From assembly GCA_963920525.1 (NCBI GenBank), contig OY986439.1, forward strand, positions 793,001-857,000: DNA of 64,000 nucleotides, given 5' to 3'. A model generated the notes under the pieces. The model did no database searches. It saw only the letters and a list, made by a program, of their open reading frames with translations, and had not been told where the DNA came from. Made by a program: the position numbers and the translations under genes. This stretch comes from Dichetophora obliterata (taxonomy: Eukaryota > Arthropoda > Insecta > Diptera > Sciomyzidae). Positions 46,758 through 58,985 of this stretch are shown piece after piece. The first letter of the stretch is position 1. Each line of letters begins with the position of its first letter.

Positions 46758-48355
46758 AATATGAATGAATACTAACCTTAGAATACTAACCTGTGTAAAA
46801 TTAACACACTCCTTGTGAATAATTCTTAATTCTTTTTAGTTTAATATTTTTGTTTTGAATTTTTTATCTCTTTCCAATCGAATTTTATGTTTGAAGATTT
46901 GTTTTTCATACCATTGACTATCTATGTATATATCTTTAAAAGAGAGACTAACGTGTATTGATATGGGCATGGGCCTCCGTAGGATTTGTTCTTGGGGAGG
47001 AGGGGAGAAAGCATAAGGAAGTCTAGAATGCGCATAAAGAAAATTGAAACTACATAATTGTATTGTCTGAGATTTTTGTAGCTGATTTTGGTAACATGAT
47101 GCGCACACTAGTAAAAATCTTTCTCGTATCATGCCCGAAACATTTTAAAATTTCATTTTTTTTTTGTCAAAAGCAAAATAAATAATGTGAGGTCTCCTTT
47201 ACCATTAAATTAAATCACATTAGTTAATCCTGAATGACACTTCATTTTTTTGTCCAATTTTTACAATGAAATGACAATGTACAATGACAATGACAATGAA
47301 ACTAGAGCAGTTGAAATAGTGCTAAAGCTAAAATACAAGCAGTGTAAGTGTATACGCATATAGTACGAATTGAAGAAAAAAATGTGGGGCAGACAGCATT
47401 TTTAATGCATTGTTCTTAACGTTTCTCACAATTTGTTACTCGTTAAGTTCCGATCAAATATTAAGTGTCAAAAACAAGCTTGAGCTCTTCCGCAGCCAAT
47501 AAGAATAGAGAGATAAGATAGTAATGTTGCGGAGATGTGAAACACTGGAACGATGTTTGTTCAAATCCTTTTCCTGCAATATATATCTGTCTAGCCCACG
47601 CGTCACTTGTTTTCAGATTTAAAAATTCGACAAAATATTGAAGTTTCATACAGGCTTTACCAAGTTTTCAACTTTTTAAATAAGAATACAAAAATTTCAC
47701 AATAATAAACAATATTTTTTTGTTGGAAAACTAAAAAAAAACAGATTTTTAGGCCTTTTTTAACTTTGGAAGTCTATAACTCCTAAACCAATTTCAGGTT
47801 TAGGAGTTCAAAATCCATATATTCTATACAAATTAAAAATTAGAGTTGTTCCCAGCAGGCTTAGGAAGATATTTTTGGCACCAATATACTATCTAGTAGC
47901 TTGCAAGTTTCTATAATCGAGTACTGAAACATACCTAGTATATGAATGATCAAAAGAATTTACTTTTTTCAATTTAAAACGTAAGAATAAATATATAAAA
48001 AGTACATGTATATAAGATGAGTTTTGGGTTCCATACATTTTCAAGGACATCAAGCAAGGCTTGATTCTGAATCCTGGATGTAAGGTAAGCACGTGACGCA
48101 AAAATAAGTCTAGTAAATTCTCAAATTGGGTGGGCACCGCTAAGAAACGTGAACTTGAAGAAGTATACAATATATGATTCGTACTATTTACGAATTAAAA
48201 ATAACATTGGTAGATAAAATTCATTCGTAGGTTGTCCGTACGCATTATTCATAGAATGTATGAAGTATTAGTTGAGTTTAAAAAATCTACAACCGAAATC
48301 GTTCAGCCTGGATTGTTGAACAAATGCCGATTATAAGGAAATGTATGATTGCAAG
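46758..48355. other. A+T-rich sequence, nothing recognised
   Basis: No protein family recognised on either strand. A short 'caatgacaatgacaatga' repeat occurs near 47276-47298. Confidence 0.4.
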
Positions 48356-48430
48356 GTGGCCGTAGCCTGCTGAAAGAGTACGTAGCCGTAAGCTAAAAAA
48401 CCACCGTTCAAAGCCCAGCTTAGACAGAAT
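48356..48430 (+). repeat. tRNA-like core, fourth copy of the SINE-head module
   Basis: GTGGCCGTAGCCTGCTGAAAG (split as A-box-like GTAGCCTGCTGAAAG), CGTAGCCGTAAGC and GTTCAAAGCCCAGCTTAGAC align with the SINE head at 7903. The downstream SINE body is not clearly present. It is degenerate and not a functional tRNA. Confidence 0.6.
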
Positions 48431-49008
48431 GTTTTTTTGTTCGTTATTAGGTATAAGTATCATTCATCAATGTAACAAATGTATTAGTACGATATACATT
48501 TGTTTTTGTACGAATACAAATAAAATATTCCTTATATATACGAAACAACGTCCATTCTACAAATCATATTCGTGGCTAAAAACTACGAATAAATTTCGTT
48601 GAATGAACGCAGTTATAAGTAATATTTACATAAAAAATTTTTTGAGTGTAGGAAAACGTATTGAAAAGTGTCTGTGAAACAAGGATAAATGAAATGGTAT
48701 CGTAACTTAACACAGCGACTGGTACAAAATACTATATAAAAATGTAAGTTACAAAAAACTTTAAAATCGACTTTTTATATGATTGCATGTATTGATCAAA
48801 ATAAATGTTCCACTCCTACAACTAAAAACGACGTTTTTATTAACAAAGAACAATCGTCTAATATTATCTGTCAAGAACAATCGTCAAATATTTAATAAGC
48901 TTCACTAAAAGTGGTTCCATTGTGGTTTCACTCGGACTGAAGGCCAAGTGTGCAGCGGTATCACAATGTAACTTATTGGTCTTAGTAAGCGGTACGTGTT
49001 AGGTACGT
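48431..49008. other. A+T-rich sequence, nothing recognised
   Basis: No gene. 'Acgacgtttttattaacaaa' near 48828 is shared with 28011. The last bases GCGGTATG (49009-49016) are the left target duplication of the next element. Confidence 0.4.
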
Positions 49009-49016
49009 GCGGTATG

Positions 49017-50117
49017 TAGTGTCCGACCGGATCCGGAATTTTGGCCGAAACCAAAACCGAAACCGAAACTGGTTATTAATATGAAAATTTAAGTTTTTAC
49101 AAATAATTTATTTTTATTAAAAGGAAACAAAAGTACTTTTATGCACACATGAAAAAAATTTAATAAAAATTTGTATTATTTGAGTATTGTATTATTTGAA
49201 ATATTATTTGAATAGTTGCAAGCTTCAGATCAAGTAAGTTTTAAAAAAGGCAACAACAACAACTCTGTATAGAGTCAATCACTTAGTTGACTAGACAGTC
49301 TGTTTCGGAAATCGCTACATTTTCCTCTTCAGTGGTCTTTAAATGATTAAGCTGTGATCAAATCACTGTTTAAATTAATATATGACTGCGCAGACTTTGG
49401 AATTCATTCTTTTGAATTGTATATCTGCTAATCATATGACATTTCAAAGCCGTAGGCTATTTATAAATCACCGCCATCAACTCTACCAATTTTGCCATCT
49501 GTTCTTGTTGCTTCTTTATTTATTTCATTATTATAATAATTTATAATAATTTATAATAATTAAATTAAGTTTACTATAATAATAAATGAGATAATTTTTT
49601 ATTACAAAAGTATTGCATACGTTATATCTTCCGTACACACTTAAAATACTATGCACCTACAATGTACATTTTTATAGAACTACAAAACAAAGTATTTTTT
49701 TTTAAAGGTTTAGTGCTCGTATTATGAAAATAGAAATATTTCGTTTTCTTTTCCTTTGTTCCACACAGAATACGTTCGGAAGTTAAATTATCAATTTTTG
49801 GCTTAAGTACCTATAAAACTTTAATATTAATTGCAATAGAGATGATAAAATCGAAAATGATAGTATCGAACGCATAAAACATTTACCAAAATGTTGTGCG
49901 TTAACATGATAAATCAAATTATAAACGAATTCATAATTTTTGATTTGTACAATGCGTTGTAAATATTTTTTCTAAAGCAAACTTATATATTTAAATTAAA
50001 TGACTGATGCAAGAGATTTTACCAAAATTTCGGCCTCAATATGGCCGAAACTATCCGAAACTGACGAAAAGGTCCGAAACTGGCCGCAACCGAAACCGAA
50101 TATTCGATCGGACACTA
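49017..50117 (+). mobile_element. hAT element, 1.1 kb, perfect 8-bp target duplication
   Basis: Ends are TAGTGTCCGACCGGATCC and, reverse-complemented, TAGTGTCCGATCGAATATTC; TAGTG fits the hAT rule. GCGGTATG is exactly duplicated at 49009-49016 and 50118-50125. Both subterminal regions repeat 'ccgaaaccgaaac'-type motifs, likely transposase-binding sites. No transposase frame survives in the interior, so it is non-autonomous. A diverged copy in the opposite orientation lies at 35770-36752. Confidence 0.9.
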
Positions 50118-51846
50118 GCGGTATGGTTCACGCACGTGTAACGGCTGTCGCCCCTGCCTAACCTAACGTATAGTGAAAAAAGGTTACTATTCTCGGGTTT
50201 AGAGACGATCTGACAATCGAGCTTGGTATCGACAATGAATCCACTCTGTGACATTAACAGGGTTGTTAATATATTTTTATCGGAATTTTATAGGAATTTT
50301 ATGGAATTTTATCGGAAATGATAAAATCATTTGTGGAATGAAGACAAAAGCAAGAACAGTTAAACCTGCTTTTAACTAAGTACCTCCTGATCCTGCAGTT
50401 ACAGGATGTCATCTACTGGTAACTGATACAAAAACCAACTATAGAGTTAACTTATCTCACTCTTTAACCACGCCTACTTTTTGGTAAATCATTAAAATTT
50501 ACTACTGTGCCGTTTTCGCTGAGATTTTGGCAGTCGATTTGTTTCGAGTACGAGATAGTTTAGGACAATTTTTTGCCACACCCATTTTTACCGCCAATCA
50601 ATAAAAATTTTATATTTCAGACGATTTTGATCGTATTAGACAAAAATTTAGTAATTTAGTTCATATGCTTACTTTCGGACACTGTATTAAAAATGAGCAT
50701 GTGAACCTTATAGTTACGCCCACTTTTCAAAGAATAAGATTAAAGTGAAGTAAAGAGCGCCAGGAATGGAGCTGAACTTTATGCAGTCGATTTGTTTCGA
50801 GTACGATATGGTTTAAGAAAAAGTTTTGCCGCACCTCTTTTACCGCTAACAAATTAATAAAAATGTTTTATTTCGGATTGTTTTGATCGTATTAGACTAA
50901 AATTTAGTAATCTGTTTTCTATTTTTTGTGGGTTGTATGCAGGGCCATGATTACAAATCACGATTACTGATTATGATTACATGTATTCAGATTGCACAGA
51001 TTACTCAATTTTCTAAATATTCAGAAAAATAACATTAAAAACCAAATAAAAATACTTTCAATTAAGTAATCATGGTAAGTAATTACATGAGATTATAAAA
51101 GAAAAAGTAATCATGCAAGGTGATTACATGGTTTTTAAAAAAATCAAGTAATTGTAACATGAAATTACATGATTTTTTAATAAATCAAGTAATCTATAAT
51201 CAGACCCAGCTTTCAGTGATTACAGATAACTTCTCGTCAGACAAAAAATTCAAAATTTGTATGTAATTTTATTATTTCAGTAATTGCTATTTACCATAAT
51301 GGTTTACCATAAATACAATTTTTTTCTTCAGCAACTATTAAAGTGATGTTAATGTTTGTTAGATTGGTTTTGTTAAAGAAGAGTAAAAATAGTGCTCAGA
51401 AACCTTTTCTGTATTTCACTTGTCTCAGTTTTACAGTTGAACCACATATATAAAAACAGATATAAAACAATGTATTAGTTAAAGAAATCTGCAATCAACG
51501 ATTAGTTAAGCCTGATTACTGATAAATTTCTTAATCAGAATAACTCATTCATTACTGGAAATGTTTGATTACTTAAATTAATCACTGATTACTTTTGCAT
51601 GATTACTGATTTCTCAAAAAAATCACTGAATACTTTAAAGTTATTAATGATTTTTTTTAAGTAATCAAGTACAATAATAAATTTGTGCATGATTAATTGT
51701 AATCACCAGGGCTAGGATTTTGATGACATATCATATATTTTCTGCTGCTTCTAAGACATTTCCTGGTTATCTAGAACGTCCATTTATGTTTCCTAAATTC
51801 CAAATATCAAAAGTTTTTAGGTCATTTTATCGTTATTGGTTTTAGT
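50067..51846. repeat. 1.78-kb tandem duplication, unit A
   Basis: Starts inside the right end of the hAT element (AAAAGGTCCGAAACTGGCCG) and ends in a TTTTAGGTCATTTT-type region. Unit B follows after a 4-base CCGG junction. I counted roughly nine substitutions and one 6-bp indel between the units, about 99.5% identity. It contains no gene. It holds the hAT right end, the octamer GCGGTATG, an old repeat block (50460-50930) and a GATTAC-rich element. Confidence 0.95.
50940..51714. mobile_element. GATTAC-rich non-autonomous DNA element, copy in unit A
   Basis: The ends carry TGATTACAA facing inward on both sides, bounded by CAGGGCCA (left) and CAGGGCTA (right), a possible 7-of-8 target duplication. 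The first and last 250 bp are packed with GATTACA, GTAATCA and GATTACT motifs in both orientations, like the subterminal binding sites of hAT elements. Non-coding. Confidence 0.6.
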
Positions 51847-51850
51847 CCGG

Positions 51851-53625
51851 AAAAGGTCCGAAACTGGCCGCAACCGAAACCGAATATTCGATCGGACACT
51901 AGCGGTATGGTTCACGCACGTGTAACGGCTGTCGCCCCTGCCTAACCTAACGTATAGTGAAAAAAGGTTACTATTCTCGGGTTTGGAGACGATCTGACAA
52001 TCGAGCTTGGTATCGACAATGAATCCACTCTGTGACATTAACAGGGTTGTTAATATATTTTTATCGGAATTTTATAGGAATTTTATGGAATTTTATCGGA
52101 AATGATAAAATCATTTGTGGAATGAAGACAAAAGCAAGAAAAGTTAAACCTGCTTTTAACTAAGTACCTCCTGATCCTGCAGTTACAGGATGTCATCTAC
52201 TGGTAACTGATACAAAAACCAACTATAGAGTTAACTTATCTCACTCTTTAACCACGCCTACTTTTTGGTAAATCATTAAAATTTACTACTGTGCCGTTTT
52301 CGCTGAGATTTTGGCAGTCGATTTGTTTCGAGTACGAGATAGTTTAGGACAATTTTTTGCCACACCCATTTTTACCGCCAATCAATAAAAATTTTATATT
52401 TCAGACGATTTTGATCGTATTAGACAAAAATTTAGTAATTTAGTTCATATGCTTACTTTCGGACACTGTATTAAAAATGAGCATGTGAACCTTATAGTTA
52501 CGCCCACTTTTCAAAGAATAAGATTAAAGTGAAGTAAAGAGCGCCAGGAATGGAGCTGAACTTTATGCAGTCGATTTGTTTCGAGTACGAAATGGTTTAA
52601 GAAAAAGTTTTGCCGTACCTCTTTTACCGCCAACAAATTAATAAAAATGTTTTATTTCGGATTGTTTTGATCGTATTAGACTAAAATTTAGTAATCTGTT
52701 TTCTATTTTTTGTGGGTTGTATGCAGGGCCATGATTACAAATCACGATTACTGATTATGATTACATGTATTCAGATTGCACAGATTACTCAATTTTCTAA
52801 ATATTCAGAAAAATAACATTAAAAACCAAATAAAAATACTTTCAATTAAGTAATCATGGTAAGTAATTACATGAGATTATAAAAGAAAAAGTAATCATGC
52901 AAGGTGATTACATGGTTTTTAAAAAAATCAAGTAATTGTAACATGAAATTACATGATTTTTTAATAAATCAAGTAATCAATAATCAGACCCAGCTTTCAG
53001 TGATTACAGATAACTTCTCGTCAGACAAAAAATTCAAAATTTGTATGTAATTTTATTATTTCAGTAATTGCTATTTACCATAATGGTTTACCATAAATAC
53101 AATTTTTTTCTTCAGCAACTATTAAAGTGATGTTAATGTTTGTTAGATTGGTTTTGTTAAAGAAGAGTAACAATAGTGCTCAGAAACCTTTTCTGTATTT
53201 CACTTGTCTCAGTTTTACAGTTGAACCACATATATAAAAACAGATATAAAACAATGTATTAGTTAAAGAAATCTGCAATCAACGATTAGTTAAGCCTGAT
53301 TACTGATAAATTTCTTAATCAGAATAACTCATTCATTACTGGAAATGTTTGATTACTTAAATTAATCACTGATTACTTTTGCATGATTACTGATTTCTCA
53401 AAAAAATCACTGAATACTTTAAAGTTATTAATGATTTTTTTTAAGTAATCAAGTAATAAATTTGTGCATGATTAATTGTAATCACCAGGGCTAGGATTTT
53501 GATGACATATCATCTATTTTCTGCTGCTTCTAAGACATTTCCTGGTTATCTAGAACGTCCATTTATGTTTCCTAAATTCCAAATATCAAAAGTTTTTAGG
53601 TCATTTTATCGTTATTGGTTTTAGT
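51851..53625. repeat. 1.78-kb tandem duplication, unit B
   Basis: Near-identical to unit A at an offset of 1784 bp (for example GCGGTATGGTTCACGCACGT at 50118 and 51902). It lacks 6 bp (ACAATA) present in A near 51671. It begins with the last 51 bp of the hAT element but lacks the rest, which shows that the duplication followed the hAT insertion. Confidence 0.95.
52724..53493. mobile_element. GATTAC-rich non-autonomous DNA element, copy in unit B
   Basis: The second copy arose by the tandem duplication, not by transposition, since its flanks are also duplicated. It differs from the copy at 50940 by a few substitutions and the 6-bp deletion. Confidence 0.6.
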
Positions 53626-54350
53626 TTTTAGGTCATTTTTACTAGATTGAGGGCATTTTTTGGTAATTTTTAGCGATTTTTGAGTTATTTTATTGTCATT
53701 TTTGGACATTTTTAATTTTAAGAGCATTTTCGAGATTTTAGGTCATTTTAACGAAATTTTAATAGAATATTTTTCTTTTTTTTCGTTTTAAAAAATGTAA
53801 ATTTTTAAACATATTCCTTTAACAATAGAGTCATTTCAATCAAAAACATTACCTATCGAAAAAGGAGTAGCTTTGTTTATAGACCTCGATGAAAAAAACT
53901 CTGCGCGTGGTGAAACTGACGAAAGGGTATGTAGAAAGATGAAATAAGTGTTAGATAAAAGCTCAGGATATGCTAGTTTTAACTAACTCTATTTTTATAT
54001 TCTATTTCTGAAGTATTAGGAGGTAAAAATATTTATATTCTAAGAAATTAGCAGAGGAACTTACATCTGATGACATATCGTCTTTTAAATGTTTTCCTTT
54101 CGTCAGTGCAGAAGTATAAGGAAGTTTTTCTGTTTACAAAAACATTTTTCCATACAATCGACGTTCCTTCAATTTAAATAACTTAAAAATGTACTTTGTC
54201 ATATACTGTAACGCTATGTATAAAAATTTTATACAATAAATTTTAAATTTAGTAATCTTTAATTTTTAAAGCATTATTTTTTGTCAGTTTTTAGGTCATT
54301 TTCTGCAATTTTTTGGTCATTTTTGTCATTTTTTTAGGTCATTTTGCAAT
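53590..54350. repeat. degenerate AGGTCATTTT-rich tract
   Basis: TTTTAGGTCATTTT and variants (gggcattttttgg, tggtcatttttgt) recur at about 53594-53755 and again at 54283-54340. One duplication breakpoint (51846) lies in the same kind of sequence. No gene lies between the two clusters. Confidence 0.6.
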
Positions 54351-54374
54351 AATAATTTTTTTACTAAAAATATT

Positions 54375-55301
54375 GTGCTATTTCTGCAAACACAAAATTT
54401 TTGCCTTAATAAAGTCATTATTTACTAATGGTGGTACCATAAATAACATTATAGTTGAAATCATTACATCATTGAAATCGTCAACATAATATAATTGCCT
54501 TAACTATTAGTTACAACAAAAATTTTGTAGTTCTGTCAATCGTGATAAATGTAAATATTATTATAGAGACAAATAAACGAAGCAGAACATAACCAAAAAT
54601 CGAAAGAATTTATGGTGTCTGAACAGTTTGCAGAAAAAAAGTTCACTTCATTGAGACACAATAAGTTTTATCGATTCCTGGCTATGTGCCGTTTCGTTTG
54701 ACAACTGTTTAATTATTGTGTTTTGTTTTGAATCGCCTTATCCTAAAAACAGCACGCGGAAAAGTAATATTTTCGACTTTAATTGTAGCAAACATATCTT
54801 TATTTACCGTAAATATATTTCGCAATTCTGACCATATTTTGTTTATCTCACATATTGCTATTTTTGTGGCAATGCACTTAATGTACCATGTTAATAAATG
54901 GCATTAGTCAGTCGAGCGGTAGTAGCGGCTGTGGCCTACTGCCACAGTAGTAGTTCGTAAGCGAAAAAGCCGCGGTTCAAACCCCAGCTCGGACAGAAAA
55001 TTTTATCAAAAAGATTTTTCAATTGAATTAATATTTCTGTTCAGCCCAGACAATGGAAAACCTCAGGAGATATCTTAATTAATAGCTATTTTCTATTTTC
55101 GACCCAATAAGAGAATAATATTTGTTTCAATAATATGTTGGTTCCTACAAAAAAGTTCCTTTTCTAAATATATTTGTTGTAATCATTTTATCATGATCAA
55201 AGAAAATATTATATGTTTAAGAACATGTTAGCAAAAATCATAATCTGAATCATACCATGATCCTCTTAAAACATGGTTGTTGTAACTATGTTTTTTCTGT
55301 G
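54375..55301 (+). mobile_element. hAT-type element with tRNA-like module, copy 2 (no SINE)
   Basis: Homologous to 19723-21170 in reverse over its length: 'ttgccttaataaagtcatta', 'gtcaatcgtgataaatgt', 'tgtgccgtttcgtttg', 'aaaacatggttgttgtaact'. The right end is intact (complement CACAGAAAAAACATAGTT); the left end has decayed near 54375. It carries the empty site for the SINE at 54481-54500. The tRNA-like core (54926-54995) has a near-canonical B-box GGTTCAAACCCC. No transposase. Confidence 0.8.
54926..54995 (+). repeat. tRNA-like core inside hAT-type copy 2
   Basis: GTGGCCTACTGCCACAGTAG (altered A-box region), 'ttcgtaagcgaaaaagc' and B-box GGTTCAAACCCC followed by CAGCTCGGACAGAAA. The following ~100 bp ('ttgaattaatatttctgtt', 'cagacaatggaaaacctc') also match the SINE at 7903, so the homology extends beyond the tRNA part into the SINE body. 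Confidence 0.7.
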
Positions 55302-56091
55302 CGTGTGTATGCAAGCGTCGAAAACTAAAATCATATAGGATTTTTTGTGCGTTTAAATAAACAAATAAAAATTTAAAATCATGAATGTTGTAAAAAAAAA
55401 TCGTATGTGATTTGTGCGAAAAGCTTATTCATTTTTATATTTATTTTATTTCGGCCATGGGGCTCGGGCGAAGGTGCTCTTTTACAAGGTTACTGCCACT
55501 GCAGCTCTGGTACGGTTCCACTTTTGAGCATTGTGTACAAACTTTTTAGTTGGCTTATATTCTTCATCATCCGGCACACATGAATAGCTCCAGATTCTTC
55601 GACAAATAATCGACCGGTGTCTCCACTATATCTGCACAGCTGCCCGCTTAAGCTTAGTCACTGAAACTCACCGTAAAATAAGATAAAATGTAAAAAATAT
55701 ATCATGGCACAAAACATATTCCTTACCTTCCAAAAATACACCACTTTTAATGAATATTCATTTCATCTGCGGTTGTTTAATTTTTTTCATTTCAACATTT
55801 TTGGCATTAGTTATGTTTTCACTAGTTATTGACATTTTTCATTAGTTATTGACAATGGCCGATTGAAAGCGCTCTTTTTTTGAGTAAATTTTTTGACAGC
55901 TTATATTTTCCATAAAAACTGTCAACACTACCTGGGTAATTCCGCTATGATCAAAAATTAGCTCTTTTCAGCTTTGAAAATGACCACCCAAATCCCAAAA
56001 TAAAAATTTGAAGGGATAAATCTAATGAAGATTAAATTTTTTAAGGGATGAATAGAAGAAAAACTATCGAACTGCGTAAGAGCGATATTAA
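55302..56091. other. A+T-rich sequence, nothing recognised
   Basis: A less A+T-rich patch at about 55450-55690 has no recognised feature. No protein similarity. Confidence 0.4.
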
Positions 56092-56318
56092 TTTTGTCAC
56101 TCCGTTTATAACGCCAATATGGAGGATTGACAGTTATAGAATATATATTTTTGATCAGCATTGCTGCATCTGTCTGTCTGTCGTCCGTCAGCTACAAATC
56201 ATTCGATATATAATTCAACGTCATCAAAAGTATTGAACTTTTAAAACTTAGAATATACTAAAACATGGCTGCGAGAGTATTTTAACCTCGGCCCTGTCGA
56301 AAATAACTACTTACTAAT
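56092..56318 (+). mobile_element. Helitron-like repeat, internally deleted copy
   Basis: Starts TTTTGTCACTCCGTTTATAA with 'cgccaatatggagg' and ends with 'gaatatacta', 'gcgagagtattttaacctcg' and 'gccctgtcgaaaataact'. It has both ends of the family at 2583-4200 but only about 0.2 kb between them. The terminal stem is lost (CCTCG instead of TTCGAC). Confidence 0.55.
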
Positions 56319-56639
56319 ATTTAATTCTTTAAAGTTTAAACATAACTTTCTATTTCGGCCGCCTCGTATTCGGCTCAAATTGTGCTCATTTAACAAAAAT
56401 AAAACAAATCGCGGCAACACTGTCTGCGCGAAACTGCCAAAAACCATTACTTTACTATTTTCAAAGAAGTAAAAAATTATAACAATCTAACACAATTTTG
56501 CATGATTTTCATTCCTTTTAAATTTTCCACAAAAGCTCAAAAATATAGAAAAATATGCCTTGGATGGAAAATAAGTATTTTGACCAAACTGTACACCCAT
56601 TTGTTGTACGCCAGTATATCCCTAAACTTAACCTAGAGC

Positions 56640-58300
56640 ATTAGATAGGTAATGGTAATGGTGTGGTTGCTGCTCTTAAGCAATAGCAAAAAAAAGTATG
56701 AATTTAACTTATGTCATACCTATAGGCAGCAGAGCTCGCGACAAGTGAAACTTTCTCGGGGTAGAAAAGTGAAAATCCACTCTGGAATGAAAGGGGTTCA
56801 GCTAAGAGCCAAGGGTACCATGAATGCGCTAGCACCGAACTATTGAATTGGCACAGCACAGCACAGTCAACAATCAAAGTTGTAAAGTGAGCTGAAGGAC
56901 GTGTTCTCCTCCGGAAACAGCACATGGGGGTTGATTATACCGTGTTACATGCACACACATTCACATGCGGACATGTGTTCACGTGCAGCAGCAGCCAGTG
57001 ATGATCGGGCGAGTGCATGTCTAGTGGGATAACTTCTGCCACATCATGTGAGTCATGGCGAAATAAGAAAAGGAAAACAATCAAGAAAAGCTGAACTTGA
57101 GTAGATGAGGACAGAGCAAAGAAACCGAAAGCCATGCTCAGTGGCGCAGGGCGCTCGGCTGCTGAGGCCACTTGAATGAAACACTTTTCAAGCGAATGCA
57201 TTTCAAAAGAAGACCCCCTGCTGTTGCATCGTCCTCATTGCAAAACGGCCTCACTCCCCCAGCAGACATGTCTGGCATGCTGAAGTGTATGATATTCTAG
57301 CGAAGTATGTATGTATGTGTGTATGCGAGTGTGTGATTATGTTTGTGTCTCTGAGTGTGTTCTTCAATAACTGCATCTTCTACTTCTTGCATCTGATTTC
57401 CTGAGCGCTGCGACCCCTAAACAGGCTTAAGTGCAAAGAAGGGACACAGGAAAGTAGATTTGCTTGTGGGTAAATAAGAAAGCGAAAGGATTTTTTAAAG
57501 TCAAGACAGTTTCTGAGTCATTGACGGCTAGAAGAAACACACTTGCAGGCAATACGTGGCTAAAACTATTTTCGTCGTGTGAATCTGACGCATCAAGAAC
57601 GCATTTATGAACGCTTTTGGTATTTTCTAAGACACTAAAAACCTTTTGAATAACAAATTTTTTTCGTATTTAATGTGTTTCCAACCTGAGGGGGCGAAAA
57701 CAACAACCTAGGCATGCAGCTGATCCACCACCAAACGAGTTTTTTATTTTAATTTGTAGTCGTGGTACAGCTTATCGACACAAACGAACAGACGCACACT
57801 ATTTCGCCATGTAGCAACGAGCACGATTTTTTATTTTATAGATTTTCGCGCACGCATATCGCAGTAGCATTAAAATTTTACATCAACAAAAACAGCAATT
57901 CGATGCCTCACCCCCAACTATAGTGGTTCTGCCATTCTGCCATTCTGCCATTGAATTCCTCCCTTGGCATTCTAAGCATAGAAATAAAAAGTTATGTCGT
58001 GCACGCTGTCACATGGGGCTAACTCCAACGAGAAGTTCCCTTGGAACGAAGAGTTGGGTCGAGCTGGGCTGGCTTATGCTGGTGGTAGCGGAACGACAGA
58101 GGGCTCAGCGGAGGAAGGTACATCGAAAATTAATGTGAAGTGCAGAAAGATGAACGCCAACACATGTTCGAGGGAACGCAGTCTTACGAGAAGTGCTATC
58201 TCCAACTCTGTGCAATAAAAGACATTAGCCGGTTACACTTTTGCCGTTGTTCGATTAACCTTCTTGGCTCTGATCACAGTTTTATTGATTTTATAGCCTA
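56640..58300. other. repeat-poor, less A+T-rich island; no exon recognised
   Basis: About 1.6 kb free of the repeat families seen elsewhere, with a (TATG)n/(TG)n tract at about 57305-57345 and many short ORFs on both strands, none resembling a known protein. It is similar in texture to 39840-42440. Candidate unique host sequence such as an intron or control region, but this is not shown by the sequence itself. Confidence 0.3.
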
Positions 58301-58799
58301 TCATATGTGTTTGTTTTGCAAAATACATATCAACAACAAAAACTAAATTTCAAGTTATTAAATAAAAAAGAAATTTAAACACAATCTTTAACCAAATTAG
58401 AATTTATTTGTTTTTATGTTATTTTAAGCCAATCGTAACAGTTCTTTCAGGTGGTGTTTAGTCAATTTAATATGGAGTTTAGGAACTCACGAAAATATTT
58501 TTCACCAAACATTAAAAATATTTAATATTCAAGTAATGGAAGAGCTTCAATGACATATCTTAATTTGATTCCAAAAACTTTAACCCGCCTGACCTTTTGT
58601 CGAAAAGGTTGTATTTTGGATATTAAAAAATTCATCTTAAGTGACTTTGCACAAAAATGGGTCAAAGAGGTAGTTTCAACCCAGTATGTGCGATATAAGA
58701 CCTTATATTAGATTTTTTTTTAAAAAAGTTTATTACAACATTCAAAGTTAAAGCTAAAGTTAAGTAAAACGTAAAGTTCAACTGCAGTAAGCAAAAAAG
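58301..58799. other. A+T-rich sequence, nothing recognised
   Basis: No protein similarity or clear repeat partner. Confidence 0.4.
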
Positions 58800-58985
58800 G
58801 ACAGCAACAAAAAAGTATTAAAGGGAGAAAAACTGAGAAATTGACACTGAAATCTCATCGCTTCTGTGGTGCAGTGCGCTGGCACAGCGACGACGCCCGG
58901 GTTCGATTCCCGGTGGTGGCTTCACAAAGATTTCATAGAAAATTAACATAATAATAAATAAGGTCATAAAGAAAACTTTCAATTG
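58800..58985 (+). repeat. repeat with tRNA-like core (family shared with 63.6 kb)
   Basis: GGGAGAAAAACTGAGAAATT (from 58823) leads into CTTCTGTGGTGCAGTGCGCT (A-box-like) and a perfect T-arm, CCGGG-TTCGATT-CCCGG, with B-box GGTTCGATTCC at 58900-58910, then TGGTGGC. The tRNA-like part is only about 61 nt, too short for a full tRNA, and lacks a proper anticodon arm. 'Cataataataaataaggtca' follows, as in the 63.9-kb copies. Confidence 0.65.

Noticed and set aside
50051..50254. Duplicated 67-73 codon minus-strand ORF (also at 51817-52038) as a conserved gene
   Set aside because: Its repetition is explained by the recent tandem duplication, part of it is hAT terminal sequence, and it resembles no protein.
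58861..58920. Functional tRNA gene
   Set aside because: The B-box and T-arm are perfect, but the tRNA-like part is about 61 nt, lacks an anticodon arm and belongs to a dispersed repeat.
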